From the NCBI GenBank assembly GCA_002361095.1, contig DERU01000111.1:1-15279 (forward strand): a DNA stretch of 15,279 nt, read 5' to 3'. The position numbers and the translations under genes were made by a program. Under the pieces are notes generated by a model, which did no database searches, had not been told where the DNA came from, and was given only the letters and a program-made list of their open reading frames with translations. Positions 1 to 7,702 of the stretch are shown here, in pieces (within the stretch, counting starts at the first letter, position 1; the number at the start of each line of letters is the position of its first letter). This DNA comes from Lachnospiraceae bacterium UBA3332 (GTDB lineage: Bacteria > Bacillota > Clostridia > Lachnospirales > Lachnospiraceae).

Positions 1-63
1 TCCGTCCGCGCCTCCCCCGCCGTCTGCTCCCCGGTTTGGCCCAAGCCCTTCCCCACTCCGTGA
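1..63. other. GC-rich edge fragment, unresolved coding status
   Basis: The first 60 bases are 45/60 G+C and strongly C-rich on the plus strand, then composition turns abruptly AT-rich. On the plus strand one frame is open from base 1 to a TGA at 61-63 and would give a Pro/Ser-rich tail. On the minus strand a frame with almost all G- or C-ending codons runs off the edge from a possible GTG at 54-56. Genes in this window have G-rich coding strands, which favours the minus-strand reading, but no convincing ribosome binding site precedes the GTG. I cannot decide between the end of a plus-strand gene, the start of a divergent gene, and non-coding sequence. Confidence 0.25.
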
Positions 64-110
64 AAAGTAACCGAAAAACTAAAAGATTCCTTAATTTCTA
101 TAGGTTGGGT

Positions 111-139
111 TTTACAAGAAAACAAATTTGTGCTATTCT
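111..139 (+). promoter_or_regulatory. Sigma-A-type promoter with extended -10 for xpaC-telA
   Basis: The -35 box TTTACA (111-116, 5/6 to consensus) is followed by exactly 17 bases and the -10 box TATTCT (134-139). The -10 carries the TGn extension (TG at 131-132). Transcription would start near 146, giving a leader of about 48 nt before the xpaC ATG at 194. AGAGG at 181-185 sits 8 nt upstream of that ATG as ribosome binding site. Assigned from the sequence only. Confidence 0.7.
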
Positions 140-193
140 TATGTGGGAAAAGATTTGTATTTTTAATCATACATAATGACAGAGGCATAAAGA

Positions 194-1543
194 ATGGGCG
201 AGAGACAGGATTTTTCCGAGATCGGGGATAAAATCCGCAGGGCGATACAGGATGCGGTGGATACCGGGGATTTCGGGCAGATTAACGATATTGTGACAGG
301 CACAGTGGGGGGTGCGATGGAAGAAGTGCGCCGCCAGGTCAACCAGGCGCACGAGAGGATCAATAAGCCCTTCGGGGAGTGGAAACCCAAAGGCAGCGGT
401 CAGGAAGACGGGCGTGGGGCGGAAGAAAGGGATTATGCGGAACGGTACCGCAGCGGACGGCGGATGCATTTTTCTCCCAGAACCATGTACTCCAGTCAGA
501 CACAGGGCGGGCCGCCGCTGGAAGCAAAAGGGTCACAGACAGCTTTGCAGGAAAGCGGAACAAGGGCGCTTTCGCTCCGGTACATGCGTAAATCCGGTAA
601 GGTGGCCGGCATTTTGTATACCGTATTCGGCAGTATAGGAATGGGCATTTCCAGCCTGCTTACACTGGGATTTCTGATTACATGGCTGGCGGCAGGGGAG
701 AATCCTTGGGTGTCCTTAACGGTCGCTTTCAGCCTGATAACCGGTGGGTTTGCAGCCATGCTGGGAAAGGGCTGCGGCCTGTTGGGAAGGCTGAAACGGG
801 CGGAACGGTATCTTTTGATGGCAAAGGACCGGATGTATCTGGAGATAGGGGAACTGGCGGCGCGTACCGGGCAGAGTGTGCGCAAAGCCCGCAGGGATGT
901 GCGGGATATGCTGCGCGCCGGGATTTTTACGGAGGGGCATCTGGATAGCCAAGAACAGGTGCTGGCGTTGAGCGACGAGGCATGGAGGCAGTATGCGGGG
1001 GAGCAGGCGAAGCTTGCGGATATAACCCGGCAGGAGCAGGAAGCGCAGGAGGAAGAGGAAGAGACCGTGCAGGAAGGGGCGGATCCGACTGCGGAGCAGC
1101 AGATTGAGCAGGAAGGACGAGCTTACATGGAACGGCTCCGGCAGCTGAATTTAGAGATTCCGGGCGAAGTGATTTCCAACAAACTTTACCAGCTGGACTA
1201 TTTGCTGCAGCGTATTTTCATGGTGCTAAAGGAACATCCGGAGAAATGCCCGCAAATGCGTAAGTTTATGGATTATTATCTGCCGACCACCGTAAAACTG
1301 GTGGAGTCCTATGCGGATTTTGACCGCGCCGGTGTGCAGGGAGACAATATCAGAACCGCAAAAGCGGAGATTGAAAAAACGATGGATACCATCAATCAGG
1401 CTTTTGAGAAGCTGCTGGATGACATGTATCAGGATGCGGCCTTTGAGGCGGCGGCGGATGCGAAGGTGTTAAAGACTGTACTGGCACAGGACGGTTATAT
1501 GAAGAGTGAATTCTCGGTAGACGCACAAAAAGAGGGGGAATAA
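194..1543 (+). CDS. xpaC: XpaC-family membrane protein (5-bromo-4-chloroindolyl phosphate hydrolysis family)
   Basis: A 449-aa protein of the XpaC family, named after a Bacillus protein linked to hydrolysis of a chromogenic phosphate; no enzymatic mechanism is established. Residues 1-135 are hydrophilic, with Gln/Glu-rich helical stretches. Two hydrophobic segments (about 138-165 and 171-192) probably anchor it in the membrane. Residues about 205-270 (RTGQSVRKARRDVRDML, then a short hairpin-like stretch and an LSDEAW motif) look like a small winged-helix-like domain. After an acidic Gln/Glu linker (about 278-305) comes the helical XpaC core (about 310-445), including MRKFMDYYLPTTVKLVESY. The ATG at 194 has AGAGG 8 nt upstream. 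The stop is 4 bp before telA, so the two are co-transcribed. The XpaC-TelA pairing is common in Firmicutes. Family call is confident, function is not. Confidence 0.85.
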   Translation: MGERQDFSEIGDKIRRAIQDAVDTGDFGQINDIVTGTVGGAMEEVRRQVNQAHERINKPFGEWKPKGSGQEDGRGAEERDYAERYRSGRRMHFSPRTMYSSQTQGGPPLEAKGSQTALQESGTRALSLRYMRKSGKVAGILYTVFGSIGMGISSLLTLGFLITWLAAGENPWVSLTVAFSLITGGFAAMLGKGCGLLGRLKRAERYLLMAKDRMYLEIGELAARTGQSVRKARRDVRDMLRAGIFTEGHLDSQEQVLALSDEAWRQYAGEQAKLADITRQEQEAQEEEEETVQEGADPTAEQQIEQEGRAYMERLRQLNLEIPGEVISNKLYQLDYLLQRIFMVLKEHPEKCPQMRKFMDYYLPTTVKLVESYADFDRAGVQGDNIRTAKAEIEKTMDTINQAFEKLLDDMYQDAAFEAAADAKVLKTVLAQDGYMKSEFSVDAQKEGE

Positions 1544-1547
1544 GATC

Positions 1548-2711
1548 ATGGGACAGGATTTGGAAGCTTTACTGCAGGAAGCGCCGACGCTGACGCTGGA
1601 GCCTTTGGCAGAGGAGGAGCAAAAGCCTGCGGTTGTGCAGGAGACAAAGCCGGAGACGGTGGCGCAGGAAGCGGAGAAACTCCGGGAAATTTTGACCCCG
1701 GCAGAGCAGCGTCAGGTGGATGAATTTGTCAAACAGATAGATATCACCAATTCACAGGTGGTTTTGCAGTACGGGGCAAGTTCCCAGAAAAAAATAGCGG
1801 ATTTTTCGGAAGTGGCGCTGGGCAATGTGCGCACGAAAGATTTGGGGGAAATCGGGAATGATTTGGCGTCTGTGGTAACGGAACTGAGAAGCTTTGACGA
1901 AGAGGAAGAGGAAAAAGGATTCCTTGGCTTTTTTAAGAAGAGTTCCAACCGGCTGGAAGGCATGAAGGCAAAGTATGCCAAGGCGGAGGTGAATGTCAAC
2001 CGTATCTGCAAGGTGCTGGAGGGGCATCAAATCCAGCTTTTGAAGGACGCGGCAATGCTGGACCAGATGTACCAGCTGAATTTGAATTATTATAAAGAAC
2101 TGTCCATGTATATCCTTGCGGGCAAGAAGAAGCTGGAGGAAGTCCGGACGAAGGAACTGCCGCAGCTTTTGGCGCGGGCGGAGGAAAGCGGTTTGCCGGA
2201 GGATGCCCAGAAAGCCAAAGATCTATCGGAACTGTGCAATCGTTTCGAAAAAAAAGTGTATGACCTGGAACTGACGAGAACGGTTTCCATGCAGATGGCG
2301 CCTCAGATACGTTTGATCCAGAGCAACGATACGGTAATGTCCGAAAAAATACAGTCCACGCTGGTGAATACGATTCCCCTATGGAAGAGCCAGATGGTGC
2401 TGGCAATCGGTGTGAACCATTCCGCGCAGGCGGCAAAAGCGCAGCGTGAAGTGACGGATATGACCAATACGCTGTTGCGCAAGAATGCGGAAGCGCTCAA
2501 ACTCGCCACGGTGGAAACCGCAAAGGAGGCGGAGCGCGGGATCGTGGATATCGAGACCCTCAAGCAGACCAACGAGACTCTGATTTCCACGTTGGATGAG
2601 GTAATGCATATTCAGGAGGAAGGACGCAATAAGCGCAGGGAAGCGGAGGCGGAACTTTTACAGATTGAAGGTGCGATGCGTGCCAAGATGCTGGAAATCA
2701 GTAAGAAGTGA
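1548..2711 (+). CDS. telA: TelA-family toxic anion resistance protein
   Basis: A 387-aa soluble, largely alpha-helical protein of the TelA family, linked to tellurite and other toxic-anion or envelope stress resistance; the molecular activity is not known. The N-terminal 50 residues are acidic and Gln/Glu-rich, probably disordered. The conserved core follows (EKLREILTPAEQRQVDEFVK onward), with the family's glycine/phenylalanine motif FLGFFKK at residues 125-131. Long coiled-coil helices then run to the end. No membrane segment or signal peptide is visible, so it is cytoplasmic and probably works with the membrane protein XpaC encoded 4 bp upstream. GGGGGAA just before the upstream stop serves as ribosome binding site for the ATG at 1548. 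A strong terminator follows at 2755, so xpaC-telA is a closed two-gene operon. Length is normal for the family. Confidence 0.9.
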   Translation: MGQDLEALLQEAPTLTLEPLAEEEQKPAVVQETKPETVAQEAEKLREILTPAEQRQVDEFVKQIDITNSQVVLQYGASSQKKIADFSEVALGNVRTKDLGEIGNDLASVVTELRSFDEEEEEKGFLGFFKKSSNRLEGMKAKYAKAEVNVNRICKVLEGHQIQLLKDAAMLDQMYQLNLNYYKELSMYILAGKKKLEEVRTKELPQLLARAEESGLPEDAQKAKDLSELCNRFEKKVYDLELTRTVSMQMAPQIRLIQSNDTVMSEKIQSTLVNTIPLWKSQMVLAIGVNHSAQAAKAQREVTDMTNTLLRKNAEALKLATVETAKEAERGIVDIETLKQTNETLISTLDEVMHIQEEGRNKRREAEAELLQIEGAMRAKMLEISKK

Positions 2712-2754
2712 ATAGCGGCTGTCGCCCGGGATTTTACGGATAAATGGGCGTCGG

Positions 2755-2791
2755 TACCCCGGTGGGCGATAACCACCGGGGTAAACTTTTT
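2755..2791 (+). terminator. Rho-independent terminator after telA
   Basis: A perfect 11-bp GC-rich stem (TACCCCGGTGG at 2755-2765 with CCACCGGGGTA at 2773-2783) closes a 7-nt loop and is followed by AAC and a five-T run (2787-2791). It lies 44 bp after the telA stop and ends the xpaC-telA operon. No comparable T tract is present for the opposite strand. Confidence 0.92.
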
Positions 2792-2799
2792 GCTATCAT
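2791..2799 (+). promoter_or_regulatory. Candidate extended -10 promoter for the PHP phosphatase gene
   Basis: TGCTATCAT is an extended -10 element (TGn plus TATCAT, 5/6 to consensus). It directly abuts the terminator T run. The base stretch where a -35 would lie is inside the terminator stem and matches poorly, so activity would depend on the extended -10. A perfect TTGACA at 2801-2806 lacks a convincing -10 at 16-18 bp. The leader would be about 40 nt, ending in AAAGGAG (2835-2841) 5 nt before the ATG. Confidence 0.35.
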
Positions 2800-2846
2800 T
2801 TTGACAAACGGAAACGGTAACGGCTTATCGGGGAAAAGGAGCGGGA

Positions 2847-3617
2847 ATGATTGCCAATTATCATACGCATACCTGGAGGTGCAAACATGCCTTCGGCAGG
2901 GAGAGGGAATATGTGGAGCAGGCCATTGCGGGCGGATTTAAGATTTTGGGTTTTTCGGATCATACGCCTTATCCGTTTCCGGACGGGTATGTGTCCGGGA
3001 TCCGCATGGCAGTTTCGCAGCTGGAGGGATATGTGGATACGGTGCTTTCGCTGAAGGAAGCATATAAGACGGACATCGATATTCATCTGGGGCTTGAGGT
3101 GGAATACTATCTGCCGTATTTTTCGGAACTTTTGCGGATTGTGGCGGACTACCCTGTGGAATATTTCCTGCTGGCGCAGCATTTTGTGGGGGACGAAAAG
3201 GACGGGCCTTACAGCGGCCGCCGGACAAAGGACGCAGACATTCTGCGGACTTATTGCAGGCAGACCGGGGAGGCATTGGAGACAGGACGCTTTTCCTGCT
3301 TTGCGCATCCGGATTTGCTCTGCTTTGACGGGGATATGGCGGTATATAGGGAAGAGATGCGCAGGCTTATCCGCAGGGCGAAAGCGTGCAAAATACCGCT
3401 GGAAATAAATTTTCTTGGATTGGCGGAAGGCAGGCATTATCCGTATGAACCGTTTTGGGAAATTGCCGGGGAAGAAGGCTGTGAAGTGGTTTTTGGGGCG
3501 GACGCCCATTCCCCGGAAACCGTTTGGCTCCCGCAGGCGCATGCAGAGGCCATGCGTATGGTGGAAAAGTACGGACTTTGTCTAAAAGATACGCTAAAAC
3601 TGCGCAGGCCGGTATAA
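2847..3617 (+). CDS. PHP-family histidinol-phosphatase (HisJ/HisK type)
   Basis: A 256-aa PHP-domain metal-dependent phosphatase. The full set of likely metal ligands is visible: HTH motif His6/His8, SDH at 37-39, Glu84 in GLEVEY, His112 in LAQHF, His154 in FAHPD, and Asp219/His221 in GADAHS. Length and motif order match histidinol-phosphatases of the HisJ/YtvP type, which convert histidinol phosphate to histidinol in histidine synthesis. No other his gene is in the window, so another phosphorylated substrate is possible. AAAGGAG 5 nt upstream makes the ATG at 2847 a confident start. The enzyme is cytoplasmic. It follows the telA terminator, so it is transcribed separately from that operon. 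No terminator separates it from the downstream secreted-protein gene (47-bp gap), so they may share a transcript. Confidence 0.85.
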   Translation: MIANYHTHTWRCKHAFGREREYVEQAIAGGFKILGFSDHTPYPFPDGYVSGIRMAVSQLEGYVDTVLSLKEAYKTDIDIHLGLEVEYYLPYFSELLRIVADYPVEYFLLAQHFVGDEKDGPYSGRRTKDADILRTYCRQTGEALETGRFSCFAHPDLLCFDGDMAVYREEMRRLIRRAKACKIPLEINFLGLAEGRHYPYEPFWEIAGEEGCEVVFGADAHSPETVWLPQAHAEAMRMVEKYGLCLKDTLKLRRPV

Positions 3618-3664
3618 AAACGGACTCCGGCCGTCGGTGGGAACCGGGAATGGGGGAGCGGAAT

Positions 3665-4786
3665 ATGGGAAAACGGGAAACGGTCCTGCGGCTTGCGCCG
3701 CTGCTGTTTTGGGCGGTGTTTGCCTGTGCTTTTCTGATGCCGGGCGCGCGGGTCATGGCTGCAGAAAATTCTGGGGGACATGGGGATTTACGCCGGGAAT
3801 ACCAGGCATACCGGAACCGTTTGGAGGGGATCCGGACGCGGGAGGCCGTCGGCGAAAACGGATTTCGGGTTTTGGAGGAACAGGTTTTTGAGGTGACGCT
3901 TGAAAACCTTGGGGAAGTGGTTTTTTTGCCTGCGTTGGAGGAAACGTATCACCGGCTGGCGCTTTTTTTCGCGGATGCGGAGGGGAATATTGTTTATGCC
4001 ACGGACTGCCTGGAGATGAATTACGGGAATACCGGGGCGCTTAAGCAGCAGGTTTGTGGGATTTCGGCGGTTTCTTTTCAGGATATCAACGGTGATTTCG
4101 CGACGGATATTGTACTGATTGCTTCCTGCATGCGGGAGACGGGAAGCGCGTACCAGGTGGGAGAGGTTTTGTTTGCAGACGAGGACGGTTTTTACCGGGA
4201 TTGGCGGATCTCCGATAAAATGAATCGATTCGGCATGAATAAAAGTATTGACTTTATTACGGCTTATGCCCGGGATCGGAAATCGACGGAGTTTTTGTAC
4301 ACGGCGACCACGCTTACGGAACTTTTGGAAAATGGGTTTCAGATTGCAAATGACCAGAGTTATACGAGGGAGTTTGAAAAGCTGGGGAAGCTTTTGGTCG
4401 CGCCGGGAGGCATTACCATTGCGGATTATGAGATTTTCATGATTTACCTGGTTGATGAGCGGGGAAACATTGTCTGGAGCTTTCAGCCGATGGGGGCGCA
4501 TGACAATCTATACGCGCTGCGCGGTATTAGCTGCCGGGACATCGACGGGGACGGATTGAAGGATATTGTCGTGCTGGCGCGCTATAGTGACGAAACGGAG
4601 CCGGGCAAGCAGCAAATCGTGAGCGATTACGAGATTTATTACCAGAGAACCGGGGGGTTTTCGACGGATACGGCGTTCAAGAAGCGGTTTTTATGTGATG
4701 AAAATACGAAGATGGAGGAACTGGTGCGGCAGGCGCGCGCTTATTGGGGGTATATTGAAAATGATTCGGATATTGATCGTGGATGA
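3665..4786 (+). CDS. Secreted FG-GAP/VCBS-like repeat protein, two tandem repeats
   Basis: A 373-aa exported protein of unknown function. The start at ATG 3665 is chosen because GGGGGAG lies about 6 nt upstream; an in-frame ATG at 3650 and a longer frame overlapping the phosphatase gene are less likely. The N-terminus (MGKRETVLRL, a hydrophobic stretch, then an AxA-like site before AENS) is a signal peptide. The rest is an internal duplication: residues about 65-222 and 223-373 both begin with ENGF, contain GNIV about 45-50 residues later, and carry a calcium-loop-like motif, DINGDFATDIV (from 140) and DIDGDGLKDIV (from 292). Such DxDGDxxxD loops are typical of FG-GAP/VCBS beta-propeller blades and bind calcium. 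The gene's end overlaps the response regulator start by 26 bp, so translation is probably coupled. Role as an extracytoplasmic partner of the neighbouring kinase is inferred. Confidence 0.75.
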   Translation: MGKRETVLRLAPLLFWAVFACAFLMPGARVMAAENSGGHGDLRREYQAYRNRLEGIRTREAVGENGFRVLEEQVFEVTLENLGEVVFLPALEETYHRLALFFADAEGNIVYATDCLEMNYGNTGALKQQVCGISAVSFQDINGDFATDIVLIASCMRETGSAYQVGEVLFADEDGFYRDWRISDKMNRFGMNKSIDFITAYARDRKSTEFLYTATTLTELLENGFQIANDQSYTREFEKLGKLLVAPGGITIADYEIFMIYLVDERGNIVWSFQPMGAHDNLYALRGISCRDIDGDGLKDIVVLARYSDETEPGKQQIVSDYEIYYQRTGGFSTDTAFKKRFLCDENTKMEELVRQARAYWGYIENDSDIDRG

Positions 4787-5420
4787 CGAAAAGCCGATTT
4801 GCGATTTGATTGATTTGAATTTGTCTGCGGCGGGCTATTCCTGTACTGCGGTGCAGGACGGTCTTGCGGCGGTGGAACGGATCGAGAAAGAAACGTTCGA
4901 TTTGATTTTGCTGGATATCATGCTGCCGGGCGCAAACGGGTACGATATTATGGAATATATCCGGCCGTTAGGAATACCTGTCATCTTTATCACGGCAAAG
5001 CATGCGGTTAAGGATAAAGTGAAAGGGTTAAAGCTTGGGGCGGACGATTATCTGGTAAAGCCCTTTGACGTAGTGGAGCTGACGGCCCGGGTAGAGGCTG
5101 TGCTGCGCCGTTATAATAAGGCCAACCAGGTACTGACGGCGGGCGACGTGACGGTGGATGTGGAGGCCCGCCGCGTGCGTAAGGCGGGACGTCCCGTGGC
5201 TTTGACAAACAAGGAGTTTGGCCTGCTTTTGCTTTTTATGCAGAATAAGAATATCGCCCTGTTTCGGGAAACCCTCTATGAGAAGGTGTGGGAGGGGGAA
5301 TACTTTGGGGACAGCCGCACGCTGGATTTACACGTGCAGAGACTGCGCAAAAAGCTGGGCTGGGAGCAAAAACTTGCGGCAGTCTACAAGGTGGGATACC
5401 GTTTGGAGGAACTGGACTGA
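4761..5420 (+). CDS. OmpR/PhoB-family response regulator
   Basis: A 219-aa two-component response regulator. The start MIRILIVDDE at ATG 4761 matches the beginning of a receiver domain; the frame is open further upstream but inside the preceding gene. Receiver domain residues 1-115: acidic pocket Asp8/Asp9, phosphoacceptor Asp52 in LLDIMLPG, Thr78 and Lys100 in VKPF. Residues about 125-217 form a winged-helix DNA-binding domain (LTNKEFGLL, then SRTLDLHVQRLRKKL and YKVGYRLE). All key residues are intact, so it should be phosphorylated by the kinase encoded directly downstream and act as a transcription factor. Its start overlaps the secreted protein gene by 26 bp, and its TGA abuts the kinase ATG. 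Target genes are not evident; the local operon is one option. Confidence 0.95.
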   Translation: MIRILIVDDEKPICDLIDLNLSAAGYSCTAVQDGLAAVERIEKETFDLILLDIMLPGANGYDIMEYIRPLGIPVIFITAKHAVKDKVKGLKLGADDYLVKPFDVVELTARVEAVLRRYNKANQVLTAGDVTVDVEARRVRKAGRPVALTNKEFGLLLLFMQNKNIALFRETLYEKVWEGEYFGDSRTLDLHVQRLRKKLGWEQKLAAVYKVGYRLEELD

Positions 5421-6833
5421 ATGAAATTTTCCTTGAAACTTTTGGCTGCCACGGTTATGGTACTGGCGGTGGCGCTGGGATTTACCGGTTATTTTTTTGT
5501 GAATTATGTGTTTGATACGTCCCTTTCCCGGGAAGCCCGCCAGGCGCTTGACGAGAACAGTATTCTGCGGTTTGCTTTTGAGACGGCTGCGCTGAACGTT
5601 CCGGCCAAATATGATGTGCTGCAGGACCATACGGTGGAGCAGATTGCTTCCAATCTGGAGACTTCCGGGCAGAGCGCCAGAAGACTGCTTCGGCTATGCG
5701 ATGAGCAAAAAGCGGTTTTGTATGCGAGCGAAGGCTTTGGTGCGGACGATGCGCTGCTTTTGCAGACGGATGATAAGACAAGAACTTGGCAGGTGATTGC
5801 GCTGGAGGAACGGTATTACGTGCAGACGGGCAGTACGGTCAATGCGCTGGACCGCGTACTGTATCTGGAAACCCTGCGTGATGTTTCGGAAGTGTTTGCG
5901 GAACGGGACCTGGGGTTTGCGGTATACCGGCGGGTGACGGCAGTGATGCTGGTTTTGGGGGCGTGTATGATGCATTTTATCGCCTCATGGCTCACAAGGC
6001 CCATCCGGCAGCTTAAAAAAGCGACCAAACGGATGGCGGCGGGTGAGTATGGTTACCGGGCAAGGCGTGTCAGCAATGACGAGTTGGGACAGCTGACCCG
6101 GGATTTTAACCGGATGGCGGGAGCCTTGGAAGAAAATATGCATGAACTGGAAGAGCAGGTACAGGACAGGGAGGATTTTGTGGCGGCTTTTGCACATGAA
6201 CTCAAAACTCCCCTGACCTCCATCATCGGCTATGCGGATATGCTGCGGTCCCGCAGGCTGGATGAGGAAAAAAGCTTTTTATCCGCAAATTACATTTACA
6301 CGGAGGGAAAAAGGCTGGAGGCGATGTCCCTGCGGCTGTTGGACATCATTGTGACGAGGCGGCATAAGGTAAACCTGCGGCCGGTAATGGCAGAAACATT
6401 ATTTTCCTTTTTAAAAGGCATGTTTTTGGCGAACCGGGAGCAGGAATTTGTTTTTGACTATGAAGAGGGGGAAGTGCGCGCGGAGGCCGACCTTATCAAG
6501 ACCGTGCTTGTGAATTTGGTAGATAACGCCTGTAAGGCTTCCGAGGACGGAGGCCGCATTGAGATATCCGGACGCCGGGTGGAAAAAGGATACCGCTTTG
6601 CGGTGCGGGACTTCGGAGTCGGCATAGAGGTAAAGGAGATTTCCAAAATCACGCGGGCCTTCTATATGGTGGATAAATCCCGTTCCAGAAGTAAAAACGG
6701 GGCCGGATTGGGACTTGCCCTTTGCACGGAAATTCTGCTGCTGCACGGCAGCCGCCTGGAAATCGAGAGCGAACCGCAAAAAGGCGCCTGTTTTGGATTT
6801 GTACTGCCTGTCATTGCGGCGAAGGAAGAATAG
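5421..6833 (+). CDS. Membrane sensor histidine kinase
   Basis: A 470-aa sensor kinase. Order of parts: transmembrane segment about 5-30, extracytoplasmic sensor region about 33-170 with no recognised domain, second transmembrane segment about 171-190 (VTAVMLVLGACMMHF), HAMP linker about 190-240 (TRPIRQLKKAT, ELGQLTRDFNRM), dimerisation/phosphoacceptor domain with His259 in FAHELKTPLTS, and an HATPase domain with N box Asn369 (LVDNACKA), G1 Asp397 (DFGVGIE) and G2 GAGLGLAL (about 428-435). All catalytic motifs are intact. The ATG directly follows the response regulator TGA, with GGAGG 11 nt upstream. It is the cognate kinase by position. The kinase is flanked by a secreted protein gene and a membrane-anchored protein gene, which suggests accessory proteins that modulate its sensing. 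Confidence 0.95.
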   Translation: MKFSLKLLAATVMVLAVALGFTGYFFVNYVFDTSLSREARQALDENSILRFAFETAALNVPAKYDVLQDHTVEQIASNLETSGQSARRLLRLCDEQKAVLYASEGFGADDALLLQTDDKTRTWQVIALEERYYVQTGSTVNALDRVLYLETLRDVSEVFAERDLGFAVYRRVTAVMLVLGACMMHFIASWLTRPIRQLKKATKRMAAGEYGYRARRVSNDELGQLTRDFNRMAGALEENMHELEEQVQDREDFVAAFAHELKTPLTSIIGYADMLRSRRLDEEKSFLSANYIYTEGKRLEAMSLRLLDIIVTRRHKVNLRPVMAETLFSFLKGMFLANREQEFVFDYEEGEVRAEADLIKTVLVNLVDNACKASEDGGRIEISGRRVEKGYRFAVRDFGVGIEVKEISKITRAFYMVDKSRSRSKNGAGLGLALCTEILLLHGSRLEIESEPQKGACFGFVLPVIAAKEE

Positions 6834-6847
6834 GGGATAGAGTGATC

Positions 6848-7678
6848 ATGAAAAGAGCGATCGTGAATATGGGTGTACTGTTTGGTGTCCTTGCCGTGAT
6901 CTGCCTGTCCGTGTGGGGGCCGGAGACGCTGGCGCGGTATCAGGACCGCAGGGTGCTCAACGAAATCCATACGCAGCCGGTAGAGGGAGAGGGGGAAGGA
7001 TACCGCTATACCTTGAACGGAAACGAGAGGGTCTTTTTGCTTTCGCAGTGCCTGAACGGCCAGAATTTGCCGGAAAGTGAGTGGAACGCACGGATTTCCG
7101 GGGGAAACGGGGAACTTCCGTATCAAAATATGGGCGGGACTTATGCGTTTGTGCAAAACCGGCAGGGGCCTTCCGGTAAGGAGATTACAGGGGAAGAGAT
7201 TTACGGGGTTTGTAACGAGGGAATCAAAACCTTTCAGGAACTGGGAATTTTGCCGGATACGGTCAAAAAGGTGGATGCTTCGGCCTATGAAGCGTCGCTG
7301 TACTCCGCCATTGACGTGTTGGAGCCGCGCAATCATATTGCCGTTTGGAAGGTGAGCCTCTCGGACAGCCAGAAAAATGCGGATAAATCCAACCGGCTGA
7401 TTGATGCGTATATCGATGCGGATAACGGGAGAATTTATGAGTTTTACGCCCGCACGGAACTTGACTGGGAACAGATTGCGCCGGACGAAATCATAGAAGC
7501 CTGGAGGGGGTATGCAGGGCTGGGGGAGCCGGAACCGTATCCGGATGACAATCCCTTGCTGGAAACCACCCCCTATTACAAAAAGTATTTGTTCGACGGA
7601 ATGGAGGAGGAGCATACGGTAGCCACGGTTGGCTTTTATGAGGGCATCAATGAACTGTTCATCAAAATAGCCAAATAG
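6848..7678 (+). CDS. Membrane-anchored protein with PepSY-like C-terminal region, function unknown
   Basis: A 276-aa protein not recognised as a named family. Residues about 8-25 form one hydrophobic segment (VLFGVLAVICLSVWG) after a short positive N-terminus, so it is probably anchored with its bulk outside the cell; the Cys here does not fit a lipobox. Residues 164-199 (IAVWKVSL, then DAYIDADNGRIYEF) resemble the beta-hairpin signature of PepSY/YpeB-like domains, which often inhibit or modulate enzymes in the cell envelope. This is pattern recognition, not a profile hit. ATG 6848 is preferred, 10 nt after AGGGGA; a GTG two codons upstream is possible. It starts 14 bp after the kinase stop and ends 24 bp before the WecG-like gene, so it belongs to the same operon. 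By position it could act as a kinase accessory, similar in logic to YycH/YycI, without visible homology. Confidence 0.65.
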   Translation: MKRAIVNMGVLFGVLAVICLSVWGPETLARYQDRRVLNEIHTQPVEGEGEGYRYTLNGNERVFLLSQCLNGQNLPESEWNARISGGNGELPYQNMGGTYAFVQNRQGPSGKEITGEEIYGVCNEGIKTFQELGILPDTVKKVDASAYEASLYSAIDVLEPRNHIAVWKVSLSDSQKNADKSNRLIDAYIDADNGRIYEFYARTELDWEQIAPDEIIEAWRGYAGLGEPEPYPDDNPLLETTPYYKKYLFDGMEEEHTVATVGFYEGINELFIKIAK

Positions 7679-7702
7679 AGGGCAGGAGGAGGCAGGACTG
7701 GC

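Noticed and set aside
2801..2829. Perfect TTGACA as -35 of a promoter for the phosphatase gene
   Set aside because: At 16-18 bp spacing the -10 candidates match at most 2 of 6 bases.
3608..3632. GGCCGG/CCGGCC hairpin between the phosphatase and the secreted-protein gene
   Set aside because: The 14-nt loop and lack of a T tract make a terminator unlikely.
6662..7615. A 317-codon minus-strand frame
   Set aside because: It is antisense to the kinase end and the PepSY-like gene, and its Arg/His/Pro-rich composition is typical of shadow frames.
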